Shown here: positions 36,090-45,151 of the stretch, piece after piece
Layout of the letters: each line of letters opens with the position of its first letter
How positions within the stretch are numbered: position 1 is the first letter of the stretch
NCBI RefSeq assembly: GCF_004014715.1
Contig: NZ_CP034835.1
Location: 3,596,001-3,660,000 of the forward strand
Direction of reading: 5' to 3'
Source of the DNA: Pseudoalteromonas sp. R3
GTDB lineage: Bacteria > Pseudomonadota > Gammaproteobacteria > Enterobacterales > Alteromonadaceae
Length of the DNA: 64,000 nucleotides
Made by a program: the position numbers and the translations under genes
Notes under the pieces: generated by a model
The model's database searches: none
What the model was told of the DNA's origin: nothing
What the model saw: the letters and a program-made list of their open reading frames with translations, nothing else

Positions 36090-36839
36090 CTACTGTGCTT
36101 TGGTGCGACGCAAGCTGCGCTCAATACGCGACCGCTCCCGCCCGGCTTCCAGCAACGCCTCTTCGATAAAGGCTAAGTGCGCGTTACTGGCCAGTCTTGC
36201 CTGCTCGGGCTTACCTTCGATCACGGCGTTTTTTAACACCTCGCGATGATGGGCAAGCTGTGCGCTGGCTTCCGGCTTTTGCACTAACACCGTTAAGTTC
36301 TGCAATACATTTTGTTCCAGCAAAGACTGCATGCCCCGCATCAGATGTAATAGCACCACATTGTGTGAGGCTTCTGCTACGGTAAAATGGAAGGTATTGA
36401 TGGCTCTGGCTTTTTGTACCAGGTCATCGCCAACGCTGGCGATGTCATCAAAGCTTTGTTCCACTTTATCGAGATCCGTTTGCGTGCCACGCATGGCGGC
36501 GTAGTACGCTGCAATGCCCTCCAGGGCGTGACGAAACTCCAGCAAATCAAACTGCGACTCGGGGTGTTTACTGATCAACTCGAATAAGGGATCAGTGAGA
36601 CCCTCTTCAAGCTGATTTTTCACATAGGTGCCGCCACCCTGACGTCGGGTAACCAGCCCTTTGGCTTCAAGCTTTTGAATGGCTTCGCGCAGCGATGGCC
36701 GCGACACTTCAAATTGCTTGGCCAGTTCACGCTCCGGCGGCAGCTTTTCCCCTGGCATCAACGACCCTTCGAGGATCATATTTTCCAGTTGTTCCAGAAT
36801 GACATCTGATAGTTTCGCTGCTTTTATCTTTAAAGACAT
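36090..36839 (-). CDS. pdhR: Pyruvate dehydrogenase complex repressor, GntR/FadR family
   Basis: 249 residues: an N-terminal GntR winged helix (ILEGSLMPGEKLPPERELAKQFEVSRPSLREAIQKLEAKGLVTRRQGGGTYV) and a C-terminal FCD effector domain (FDLLEFRHALEGIAAYYAA, TVAEASHNVVLLHL, HREVLKNAVIEG). PdhR represses the pdh operon until pyruvate binds. The gene lies upstream of aceE in the same direction, as in enterics, and a PdhR-like box is found 133 bases before its start, suggesting self-control. Confidence 0.95.
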   Translation of the reverse strand: MSLKIKAAKLSDVILEQLENMILEGSLMPGEKLPPERELAKQFEVSRPSLREAIQKLEAKGLVTRRQGGGTYVKNQLEEGLTDPLFELISKHPESQFDLLEFRHALEGIAAYYAAMRGTQTDLDKVEQSFDDIASVGDDLVQKARAINTFHFTVAEASHNVVLLHLMRGMQSLLEQNVLQNLTVLVQKPEASAQLAHHREVLKNAVIEGKPEQARLASNAHLAFIEEALLEAGRERSRIERSLRRTKAQ

Positions 36840-37415
36840 TGATTAAACGCCGAGTTTATAGGTGAAACCCCAAGCCAGCTGTCTCTGTTCCTGCCCGCCA
36901 AAACACCGGCAAGATACTGATCCAGCTCACTCTTTACTTAAACAGATCCGGTAAGGTCAACCCTAAAGGTAAATTGGTCATACCAAATTTGTGCACTACG
37001 TTATCAAAATCAAGCGCAACTGTCAAAAATCGGCGCTTTGCGGCTAAAAGTAGTACAAAAAACGCCACCACAAAGTGTCTAAACTTTATACAAGTTAGAT
37101 GATTTAAAAAAGGAAAATAAAATGGTCAGACCAGATGAGCATGGAGATGAAAAAGACCCGTCATATTTACGCACCGGCAATTTGCTTTTTCTGGATGTTT
37201 GGCTCAACTGCCTACACAGCCATAACCTGAACGCCCCCTGGTGCTGAAAACCATTTTCAACCTCGACTCAGAATTATAATTCAAAAAGCGCACTCAGCTG
37301 GTTTATCAGTATGAACCTTTTTCAGGTAAAAAATAATTCAAAATAAAACATGAATAAGATAGTGTTAATTACAAACGAACAAGGTTGATAAAAAGTAAAG
37401 GGAAATAAGAAAACA
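36840..37415. other. Intergenic region between divergent pdhR and a peptidase gene
   Basis: About 575 bases, A/T-rich. It contains the PdhR-like box at 36972-36989. An AAGGAAAATAAA followed by ATG at about 37111-37123 could start a short peptide of around 40 residues, but I could not follow its frame with confidence. Otherwise I see nothing I can name. Confidence 0.5.
36972..36989 (-). promoter_or_regulatory. PdhR operator
   Basis: AATTGGTCATACCAAATT: an almost perfect palindrome that fits the established PdhR consensus AATTGGT-N3-ACCAATT. It is placed where repressor would block transcription of pdhR-aceEF. Confidence 0.85.
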
Positions 37416-39065
37416 ATGAAGCTATCAATAGTCGCACTGAGTGCGCTCACACTGAGCAATGTCAGTCAGGCCGCCACCCTCACAGAATCACACTTTAACC
37501 GCTATCTGGATTTTAACTGGGGCGCGTGTCCGACGCAGTTTCAGTCCACAGATGGTAAAAACACCTGTACACTGGCCGATGTGCCTCTGAACTGGCAGGA
37601 GCCAGACGGTAAGAAAATCTCCGTGCTGGTCTCTAAATACCCTGCAAAATCGGCAAACAGTAAAGGGCAAATTTGGTTGTTGCAGGGTGGGCCAGGTGGC
37701 TCTGGCAGCTTTTTTGTGCAGCAATTAAATACCACTTTGTCGCCTTTTACCGAGCAATATGATTTATACGTGCTGGAACATCGCGGCGTTGGCTGGTCTA
37801 CTCATCTGGCGTGCAGCAATCCGCTTGACGCCGATTATGCTCAGTATGCCCAAACCTGTTTTGATGATCTCCATCAGCAATGGGGTGATGGTCTGTTTGA
37901 GTTTAATACCACAGCAGCAGCACGGGATCTGGATTATGTGATCGGCAAAAGTAAGGTGCTCAACTGGCAACCCAGCTATGTCTATGGCGTTTCTTATGGC
38001 ACGCTGTGGGCACAAAGGTTCAGTCAGGTTGCCCCAACCGGCGCTCAGGCCATTATTCTCGACTCTGTGCTGCCACCCGCCGAATTTGGTAATGACCTGT
38101 GGGATGAGAACTTTAACGCAACACTGGACGATTTGCTCGCCTACTGCCAGCTTGATACAAGCTGTCAGTCGCGGTTAAATTTCAGTTCGCTGTCGCAGCT
38201 CAAACTGCGCCTTAATGACATTTTTACCGCCCAGCACTGCCCCGGACTGGACTTTGACCGCCGGGCTTTGCATATCCTGGCGTCCCTCGGCTTGTCTCGC
38301 TCTGTGGAGCAGATATTGTTGCCCGCGCTGCATCGCCTGAACCGGTGTAATAACGATGACGTCGTGGCCCTGAATAACCTGCATAATTTTGTCTTTAAAG
38401 GCCTGGGTAAAAAAGTGCTCCCACTTGGGGAAAAAGATCCTTTGGGCTTTTCGCACGTTGTTTCAAAACTTATTACCCACAACGAAATTAATCATGTGCA
38501 ACGCGATTTGCCAACCAAGCTGGCTTATTGTCAGGATGCCATTGCCTGCTACCCTGACTTTATGAGCTATCGTATACACATAGATAAGCAAATCTGGAGC
38601 AATCGTTACAGCGACCCTTATATCTATCAGCCAATGCACCACTACATGCCGACCTTGGTACTCAATGGCGACCTGGACCCACAAACGCCGCATACCTATA
38701 TACCGCTGATCCAAAACGCGTTTACTAACATTAATCAGCGTTATGTTGAGCTGCCGCAGACCCATCATGGGGTGCTTTTTGTCAGCCAGACCAGGGACGT
38801 AAACACCAACACCTGTGGTGCGACAATCATGCAAAACTTTATTGGAGATATCTGGAGCCAGCCAGATACCAGCTGTATCGAAGAATTGCAGGGGCTTAAC
38901 TTTGACGCATCCACCATGGCAAGCCTGGTGCTGTTCGGTACGACCGATGCTTTTGATGGCCTGCCAGAGGTCATGTCAGAGGCCGATATCATGCAGCTCA
39001 AGGCATCTGATCCACAAGCATTTGCGCAGGCATCCGCCACCTTTATGCCACTAATTGACTTCTGA
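37416..39065 (+). CDS. Exported alpha/beta hydrolase, TAP-like (S33) peptidase
   Basis: 549 residues; signal peptide MKLSIVALSALTLSNVSQAA. The alpha/beta-hydrolase fold shows the oxyanion loop LLQGGPGGSG, VLEHRGVGWS, the nucleophile elbow YGVSYGTLWAQ, the acid VLNGDLDPQTP and the histidine in QTHHGVLF; the last two lie in a TAP-like C-terminal domain. Relatives (tripeptidyl aminopeptidases, proline iminopeptidases) cleave short peptides from the N-terminus outside the cytoplasm. It stands alone. Confidence 0.86.
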   Translation: MKLSIVALSALTLSNVSQAATLTESHFNRYLDFNWGACPTQFQSTDGKNTCTLADVPLNWQEPDGKKISVLVSKYPAKSANSKGQIWLLQGGPGGSGSFFVQQLNTTLSPFTEQYDLYVLEHRGVGWSTHLACSNPLDADYAQYAQTCFDDLHQQWGDGLFEFNTTAAARDLDYVIGKSKVLNWQPSYVYGVSYGTLWAQRFSQVAPTGAQAIILDSVLPPAEFGNDLWDENFNATLDDLLAYCQLDTSCQSRLNFSSLSQLKLRLNDIFTAQHCPGLDFDRRALHILASLGLSRSVEQILLPALHRLNRCNNDDVVALNNLHNFVFKGLGKKVLPLGEKDPLGFSHVVSKLITHNEINHVQRDLPTKLAYCQDAIACYPDFMSYRIHIDKQIWSNRYSDPYIYQPMHHYMPTLVLNGDLDPQTPHTYIPLIQNAFTNINQRYVELPQTHHGVLFVSQTRDVNTNTCGATIMQNFIGDIWSQPDTSCIEELQGLNFDASTMASLVLFGTTDAFDGLPEVMSEADIMQLKASDPQAFAQASATFMPLIDF

Positions 39066-39104
39066 TAGATTTATTTCACATTTAACACAATGACTGAAAC
39101 CACG

Positions 39105-39797
39105 TTATCCGGTTTCAGTCATTGGCTCACAGGGTATGTCAAAATCAACATGATAGTGTTCATCATGACGGACCCAGGACGGCTTTTTAGAAAACTGAAC
39201 CTGAGTTTTCAGATATTCCCCATACAGTGTGCTGAATAAGTTCGGTTGCAAATTAGGGTCGAAAATAACACGCCAGATATCATGACCGCGACGTATTGCC
39301 TGCTGATGCAGCACGACAATGTGCGCCGCCATCGCATCATAGTCTATTCTCAGGCCGTCAAACTGCTCCTGTTCATCAAACTCGATAAGGTAGCCAAACT
39401 TATTAAATGGATGTGTTGGCAAGTGTACCGACTCACCTGCTGTATTGATAACGGGCGTCATAAAATCCACCGATAAGCCATTACGATGGGTTTTATGTGG
39501 CCTGAACTGTCCGCCTGCGGCAAAACCTGTCTCAGCGTACTTATACACTTTATCTGGGTGCGATTGTTCCAGCGCCTGATAGGCAGCTGTCACAATTTCA
39601 TACACCTCTGAATGTACATAGGTACGCCCGGCCAGCCGCGCAAGCCGGCTGTAACCTTCAAAGTTGTTCCCTGAATACGGTAGCTCGACCCCATCGCTCA
39701 AAGCGCCTCGTGCCGTTGTACCATAACAGGTGCTGGTTTTAGCGTTCGCAAACACAGGGACGAGAATAATGAATGGTAATAAAGATCGATATGTCAT
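39105..39797 (-). CDS. Exported LAS-type metallopeptidase (MepA/M74-like)
   Basis: About 230 residues from ATG 39797, which begins a signal peptide (MTYRSLLPFIILVPVFANA); an upstream start at 39872 adds 25 residues that do not look like a signal. The metal site is of the LAS type: PHKTHRNGLSVDF and RHDEHYHVDF, the patterns H-x3-x-G-x2-VD and H-x-H seen in penicillin-insensitive murein endopeptidase. It probably cuts peptidoglycan cross-links or the D-Ala end. M15 (VanY-like) membership is a possible alternative. Confidence 0.72.
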   Translation of the reverse strand: MTYRSLLPFIILVPVFANAKTSTCYGTTARGALSDGVELPYSGNNFEGYSRLARLAGRTYVHSEVYEIVTAAYQALEQSHPDKVYKYAETGFAAGGQFRPHKTHRNGLSVDFMTPVINTAGESVHLPTHPFNKFGYLIEFDEQEQFDGLRIDYDAMAAHIVVLHQQAIRRGHDIWRVIFDPNLQPNLFSTLYGEYLKTQVQFSKKPSWVRHDEHYHVDFDIPCEPMTETG

Positions 39798-39916
39798 TGC
39801 GACAATGTAACTGCACTGAACTGAATAAATGCTGACAAAATTTGTGGTTGTCTGGCAGCTGCCAGCATGCAATACCTACTCGGCTGGGTCCAATAAGACC
39901 CAGCCAGTTTAGGGGG

Positions 39917-41047
39917 TTAAGGATAAGTTACTTTTAGTGGTGCCAGTTTAAATGCCCCTTGCTTTGCCTCATTCAGGCCAGTCAGTGCGATAAAGCTGGT
40001 TTGGGTTTGGCGCTGGTAGTGATCCTCAGCATAGCCAAGTTGCTTTGCCTGCTCAGGGCTGCCAAGCGGGTTATGTTCAAACGCAAAGTTCATCAGCCAG
40101 TAAGTTTCATAATCGCGGGCATAGGTATTGCGATTTAGAAATGCCCCATACTGCGAAGGAATATCCCAGGCAATTTTGGTCTGGACCTGTTCTGAGTCCG
40201 GCGCGCTTAGATAGCTTAAAGTAAAAAACGGTGCCAAAAAGGCTTTGGCATTGCCACGCAGCGCCCCCAGTTCGTAAACCGGGTTATCCCAATTCCAGAC
40301 GCCAAAATCGGTTGCGGCGACGCTCAGTCCGCCTTGCTCCACATCTTCTTTGAACAGCAAGCGGGAGATATAACCATCCAATACTACCTCACCCTTGATG
40401 GGCAAGATCAGGTGTGCAAGCTCACTGTAGCCTGGGTGGCTGTAGTCGCATTTCCCAAACCGTGAGTTGAGACAATACACAATATCATTGTCAGCTGAAA
40501 CCTGATTGAGATCGCTGGGATGCTGCATTTTCAGAGCATAAGGCAGGCGTGCTGCATTATTATGTTGTAATAAGTTCAACAATGCTGCTCGACTGTAAGA
40601 CAGCTCAGTTAAAAAGCTCTGCGATTTCCCCTCAATCAGTCGATCGCTATTTACCCAGATATTCAGCGTATTGCTGTCTTGCAAACGAGCCAACGCCTCA
40701 CGCACGGGCAAATCTGCAGCCCAGGCTTGCCTTTGACCCTGAACCCGCTCGGGGATAAAAATACCACAGTGCAAAGAGTGCTGACCTGAGTAGATATCAA
40801 AAAATGCAAACTCCAGCCCACTTGCAGCAAAGCGCGCCCGAAGATGTGGCTCTCCTTGCTTATCTATAATGTCAAAACCGAGAAAACGTAATGAGGAGTC
40901 TGGAGTCAATGCAGATTGACTGAGCGAATACTCACTGTGTGCGCTCAGTGCTGCGCTACATTCGTTGTCTACCAGGTGAACACTGGCCAGACTTACCTGA
41001 CTGCATACTACAGCAGCCAAAAAGAAAAAACGTGATAAAACTGTCAT
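39917..41047 (-). CDS. Exported protein of unknown function
   Basis: 376 residues with a signal peptide (FFFLAAVVCSQVSLAS). I do not recognise a family. The body is mixed, with acidic and aromatic stretches (DFGVWNWDNPVYELG, YETYWLMNFAFEHNPLG) and a few cysteines (C29, and two near C-x-NSRFGKC) that could pair in the periplasm. It reads in the same direction as its neighbours but is separated by more than 40 and 300 bases, so no operon is evident. Confidence 0.55.
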   Translation of the reverse strand: MTVLSRFFFLAAVVCSQVSLASVHLVDNECSAALSAHSEYSLSQSALTPDSSLRFLGFDIIDKQGEPHLRARFAASGLEFAFFDIYSGQHSLHCGIFIPERVQGQRQAWAADLPVREALARLQDSNTLNIWVNSDRLIEGKSQSFLTELSYSRAALLNLLQHNNAARLPYALKMQHPSDLNQVSADNDIVYCLNSRFGKCDYSHPGYSELAHLILPIKGEVVLDGYISRLLFKEDVEQGGLSVAATDFGVWNWDNPVYELGALRGNAKAFLAPFFTLSYLSAPDSEQVQTKIAWDIPSQYGAFLNRNTYARDYETYWLMNFAFEHNPLGSPEQAKQLGYAEDHYQRQTQTSFIALTGLNEAKQGAFKLAPLKVTYP

Positions 41048-41358
41048 GATCTAGTCCTTGAAGTGATTAAATGTTACTCAGCAGCCAAAACGGCTCCTAG
41101 TAATGCGGCACTGCGTTACTACCAAGCTGAGATCTAACAGCAAATACCGCAAGCCACAGCCCAACAAATTAACATTTACCACAACATTTTAACAGCAGAA
41201 AGTTTTAAGCCTCTAACGCGCTGTCTCTATCTATGCAAATCTGGGGGGCAGATGAAGAGCTGATTGTCGCCTTGAGGAAATAACAGACTCTTTAACCATA
41301 AAGTCATGTCTAGCCATAGGAATGGGGCAAATCACTTTACCCCACTAAAGTTTATCGT
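41048..41358. other. Intergenic region, no gene seen
   Basis: About 310 bases. TGGGGCAAA (41323-41331) and TTTACCCCA (41336-41344) can form a hairpin with one mismatch just past the stop of the next gene; no T-run follows on the minus strand. Nothing else stands out. Confidence 0.4.
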
Positions 41359-42405
41359 TTAACGCATCCAAAGTAGCGCGAAATTCTGGCCATTTGGCTC
41401 TACTTTAGAAATACAGGAAGTGGAGCCCAACTTATCCGAGTTGTAACTGCCGCGGGCGACCCAACAATGCGTCGTACCATACAGGTCAATCTGCCAGCCC
41501 ACCTGATAGCTGCTGCGATACACATCATCATCCCAGGCCAGATAGTCCGGATTCACACAGCCGACTTTAGCTGTGCTGGCGTCATCATAATCGGTGCGAC
41601 AGCTTGGGATCTCTCTCAGCTCCTTCATGTAATCACCTCGGTCGAGGAAGCCCCATGAATACCGGATCAAATCCAGCTCTTGCGTTGTCAAGTTGTCAGC
41701 AAAGGCATTCTTATTGTTATTACAGCCCGCGCCTACTGGGCAGGCAATTTGCTCACGAGCATCCGCAAAGCGGGTTAAATCGCCCTGATACAACCACAAC
41801 TTAGTCGGTGCCAGAGGGTTTGTTTCAGGGTCTGAGCCGTAATCTGAGATCCGCGCTTTACCGCCCGGCTCCTTATTAGGGTAACTGCCAACCAGTGTCC
41901 AGCCACCGCCATGGGTTGTCATATCACAGTACACAGAGAGCGGTTCGTCATTATCATCGACAATCTGATACACACCATCGCCGATACTCGCACCGGCATC
42001 CAAAATTTGTTGACAGGTTCTGAATGCTTCATCAGCCGCATTCACCATGCCCCAGTCCCCCGCGCGGCCATCGTCACTGTGCCAGCTGCCCTGATAGTGT
42101 CCTGATGTACCGCGGTGGCCAGAAAAATACTGACTCTGACCTGATACTAGATCGCTCACTTCAAAACGAATACTGGTGCCATTCAAGCTAGTGGAGCCAG
42201 ACAGGATTTTGTTCTCTGTCGTGGCGATAAAGTGTCTACTAAATCCCTGCATTGTAAAATCAAAGGTCAGGTCATTGACCAGTACACCATTGTGATGGTT
42301 ATCCATATTGAGTAAGTAGGTACCGTCAAATTGTGTCGACGTCTGATTCGCGAAAGCACTGCCGCTGAGTACGGCAAGTGATAGTAAAGTCCGATAAGAG
42401 CTCAT
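41359..42405 (-). CDS. Exported protein with GON/fibrinogen-like domain
   Basis: 348 residues; signal peptide MSSYRTLLSLAVLSGSAFA. After an N-terminal beta region of about 120 residues comes TCQQILDAGASIGDGVYQI...PLSVYCDMTTHGGGWTLVGSYPN, the conserved start of fibrinogen-related and GON-type domains with its paired cysteines, and the end IEKVEPNG-like SKVEPNGQNFALLWMR. Several further cysteines suggest disulfides. Such bacterial proteins are thought to bind sugars or surfaces; no function is proven. It is a single gene. Confidence 0.7.
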   Translation of the reverse strand: MSSYRTLLSLAVLSGSAFANQTSTQFDGTYLLNMDNHHNGVLVNDLTFDFTMQGFSRHFIATTENKILSGSTSLNGTSIRFEVSDLVSGQSQYFSGHRGTSGHYQGSWHSDDGRAGDWGMVNAADEAFRTCQQILDAGASIGDGVYQIVDDNDEPLSVYCDMTTHGGGWTLVGSYPNKEPGGKARISDYGSDPETNPLAPTKLWLYQGDLTRFADAREQIACPVGAGCNNNKNAFADNLTTQELDLIRYSWGFLDRGDYMKELREIPSCRTDYDDASTAKVGCVNPDYLAWDDDVYRSSYQVGWQIDLYGTTHCWVARGSYNSDKLGSTSCISKVEPNGQNFALLWMR

Positions 42406-42596
42406 AGTTAAATCCTTAACCTATAAAGAAAATGTACTTTAAAGTCATTTGTTTCACTATTCAATACGACGACATTACGAAAAATACCCTATTCCTGCAG
42501 CGATGATTTAGACTCCTCCAACCTCCTGCTTCTCCATTATGTTTTCATAATTATGTATTACGGTTCAGTGTAATTATCATACTCTGGCATTGACCC

Positions 42597-44012
42597 TTGA
42601 TTCATACTCTCTCAGGCGACACCAGCCCAAACCAGTTTCCAGCCATTTCAGCGCAACAGCTGGGCGCCGCATCGTTTCGGCGCGACTATGGCGTTAAGTA
42701 TGCCTATGCCAGCGGCGGCATGTATCGGGGCATTGCCTCGGCAAAGCTGGTTATCGCCATGGCACAGGCCGGCTTGCTGAGCTTTTTTGGCTCGGGCGGC
42801 TTGTCTGTCGATGTCGTTGACCAGGCACTGAGTGAAATACAAAACGCGCTCTCAAAAGAACAGCGCTTTGGCCTGAACCTGGTCTGCAATCTGACCCAGC
42901 CAGAGCAGGAAATGGCGTTGGTTGAGCTGTGCCTGAAGCGCCAGATTCGTCGCCTGGAAGCCGCGGCTTTTATCCGTATTACTCCGGCGCTGGTACTGTA
43001 TCGCCTGCGTGGTCTGGTGCGAGATGAGCAGGGCCAGGTGGTGTCGACCAATAAGCTGATGGCCAAAGTGTCACGCCCGGAAGTCGCCAGTGCGTTTTTA
43101 AGCCCGGCACCCGAGCACATCGTTGCTCGTTTACTTACGGATGGTCAGATCACCGCCGAGCAGGCTGAGTTGAGTAAGCAGATTGCCATGTGTGACGACC
43201 TGTGTGTGGAAGCCGATTCCGGCGGTCATACCGATCAGGGTATGCCGGCGGTGCTGCTACCCGCCATGCAACTGTTGCGCGATACCCTCAGCGCTGAGCA
43301 TGCCTTCAACATTATACCGCGCGTCGGTCTGGCCGGGGGCATAGGCACACCTGACTCGGCGGCGGCTGCGTTTATGATGGGCGCAGACTTTATCCTGACC
43401 GGCTCCATCAACCAGTGTACGGTCGAAGCCGATACTTCGGCGGCTGTGAAAACCCTGTTGCAGGACATCAATGTACAGGACACCGACTACGCCCCTGCCG
43501 GAGACATGTTTGAACTGGGTGCCAAAGTACAGGTGCTGAAAAAAGGCGTGTTTTTTCCTGCCCGGGCGCAAAAGCTCTATCAGCTTTATCAGCACTACCC
43601 GTCACTGGATGCTATCCCCGCGGCGCAGCGTGCGCAACTGGAAGACAAAGTATTTAAAAAGACCTTTGCTGAGATCTGGCAGGAAACCTGTCAGTACTTA
43701 CATCAGCAAGGGCGCAGTGAAGAAGCAATGCGTGCAGAGCAGGACCCTAAGTACAAGATGGCCCGCGTGTTTCGCTGGTACTTTGCCCACTCGATGAAGC
43801 TGGCATTTGCCGGAACCACTCAGGAGCGGGTCAATTTTCAGGTCCATACCGGACCGGCGTTGGGGGCGTTTAATCAATGGGTGAAAGGCACTGATCTTGA
43901 GCCGTGGCAACAGCGCCACGTGGCCAATATTGCTCAGCTGCTGATGACAGAGACCGCCACCGTGCTGACAACCCGAACCCGGCACTGGCTGGCGCCAGCA
44001 CACGTCGATTAA
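42597..44012 (+). CDS. Trans-acting enoyl reductase, PfaD/PksE family
   Basis: About 471 residues. FMN-binding TIM-barrel enoyl reductase that acts in trans on polyketide chains: SFRRDYGVKYAYASGGMYRGIAS, GLLSFFGSGGLS, CVEADSGGHTDQG and RVGLAGGIGTPDSAAAAFMMGADFILTGSINQCTVEAD are family blocks. An in-frame TGA at 42591 leaves only a TTG at 42597 as a start that keeps the whole domain; no good ribosome-binding site precedes it. Free-standing ER is a hallmark of trans-AT PKS clusters. It is followed by the AT gene after 17 bases. Confidence 0.88.
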   Translation: MIHTLSGDTSPNQFPAISAQQLGAASFRRDYGVKYAYASGGMYRGIASAKLVIAMAQAGLLSFFGSGGLSVDVVDQALSEIQNALSKEQRFGLNLVCNLTQPEQEMALVELCLKRQIRRLEAAAFIRITPALVLYRLRGLVRDEQGQVVSTNKLMAKVSRPEVASAFLSPAPEHIVARLLTDGQITAEQAELSKQIAMCDDLCVEADSGGHTDQGMPAVLLPAMQLLRDTLSAEHAFNIIPRVGLAGGIGTPDSAAAAFMMGADFILTGSINQCTVEADTSAAVKTLLQDINVQDTDYAPAGDMFELGAKVQVLKKGVFFPARAQKLYQLYQHYPSLDAIPAAQRAQLEDKVFKKTFAEIWQETCQYLHQQGRSEEAMRAEQDPKYKMARVFRWYFAHSMKLAFAGTTQERVNFQVHTGPALGAFNQWVKGTDLEPWQQRHVANIAQLLMTETATVLTTRTRHWLAPAHVD

Positions 44013-44029
44013 CCACAGGCGAGGCAACA

Positions 44030-45085
44030 ATGAAAAGCTATTTATTTCCCGGACAGGGCGCGCAATACGTTGGCATGGGCAAGACCTGGTTTGACTTGTT
44101 TCCCGAGCAAACCCAGGTAGCCAGTGACATGCTGGGTTACTGCATTAAAACCTTGTGTCTGGACGACCCACATAACCAGCTGAACCAGACCGAGTACACC
44201 CAGCCTGCCCTGTATGTGGTCAGTGCGCTGGCATTTTTGGCACACCAGCAGCGCGACCCGGCGCCTGCGGACTTTATGGCCGGGCACAGCCTGGGCGAAT
44301 ACACCGCGCTGTTTGCCGCCGGTGCGCTGTCTTTTGAAGATGGCCTGCGACTGGTGCAACAGCGCGGCGCCCTGATGAGCCAGGTGAGCGGCGGTGCGAT
44401 GGCCGCGGTATTGGCGTTAGACGAGGCCGCGATAAGAGCAACTCTGGCAGAGCATCAGCTGGATGCGCTGGACATTGCCAATCTGAATAGCCCGCAGCAA
44501 AGCGTGCTCTCAGGCCTGAGCGACGACATCAGCCGTGCTCAGCCTGCTATAGAGCAAACCGGTGGGCGGTTTATCCGGCTTAACACCAGCGGCGCATTCC
44601 ATTCCCGCTATATGACCGATGTACAGGCAGACTTTGCACGCTGCGTGGCAGAGGTTGAATTCAAAGCCCCCGCAGTCCCTGTGATTGCCAACGTCAGCGC
44701 GCTGCCCCACCAGAGCAACACTATCCAGTCACAGCTGGTCGCACAGCTGACCCACTCAGTACGCTGGACCGAAACAATTACCTACCTGCTGGCGCAGGGT
44801 GACATGACATTTGTCGAGCTGGGCCCAAAGAAGGTCCTCACTAAATTAGTGGCGGAGATCAAACAACACGCAGTTGACTACGCACAAAACGACACCCAAA
44901 CGCTGGCACAGCAGGTTGAACAGTGGAATCAAACGCATGGCGTCGGCACAACAATCAAAGTCGCCCATATTAGCGAGCCAATGCGCACCCGTACCCCAGC
45001 CATATTGCTGTTTGGCCACCGACCCGCGGTGTATGTGGAAGGCGCGCAGGGCTATATCGCATTAGACGAAGCCACAGCGCTGTAA
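44030..45085 (+). CDS. Trans-acting malonyl-CoA:ACP acyltransferase
   Basis: 351 residues from ATG 44030, preceded by AGGCGAGG. FPGQGAQYVGMG, the nucleophile GHSLGEYTALFAAG (Ser87), QQRGALM and GAFHSRYM with the catalytic histidine define an active acyltransferase. It loads malonyl units on ACP domains that lack a cis AT. The last 70 residues (after LVAEIKQHAVDYA) are an extension with a small tail like those of AT-ER pairs in trans-AT systems. It is in an operon with the ER upstream and the carbamoyltransferase 66 bases downstream. Confidence 0.93.
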   Translation: MKSYLFPGQGAQYVGMGKTWFDLFPEQTQVASDMLGYCIKTLCLDDPHNQLNQTEYTQPALYVVSALAFLAHQQRDPAPADFMAGHSLGEYTALFAAGALSFEDGLRLVQQRGALMSQVSGGAMAAVLALDEAAIRATLAEHQLDALDIANLNSPQQSVLSGLSDDISRAQPAIEQTGGRFIRLNTSGAFHSRYMTDVQADFARCVAEVEFKAPAVPVIANVSALPHQSNTIQSQLVAQLTHSVRWTETITYLLAQGDMTFVELGPKKVLTKLVAEIKQHAVDYAQNDTQTLAQQVEQWNQTHGVGTTIKVAHISEPMRTRTPAILLFGHRPAVYVEGAQGYIALDEATAL

Positions 45086-45151
45086 CAGAGAAAGAATATG
45101 CCCCGGCACAGACCGGACACAGAATAATGACCCAACTTTTGGACTGAAACG

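Noticed and set aside
37111..37250. Possible 40-residue peptide with AAGGA before an ATG near 37121
   Set aside because: I could not follow one clean frame with certainty, and the composition shows no family or signal feature.
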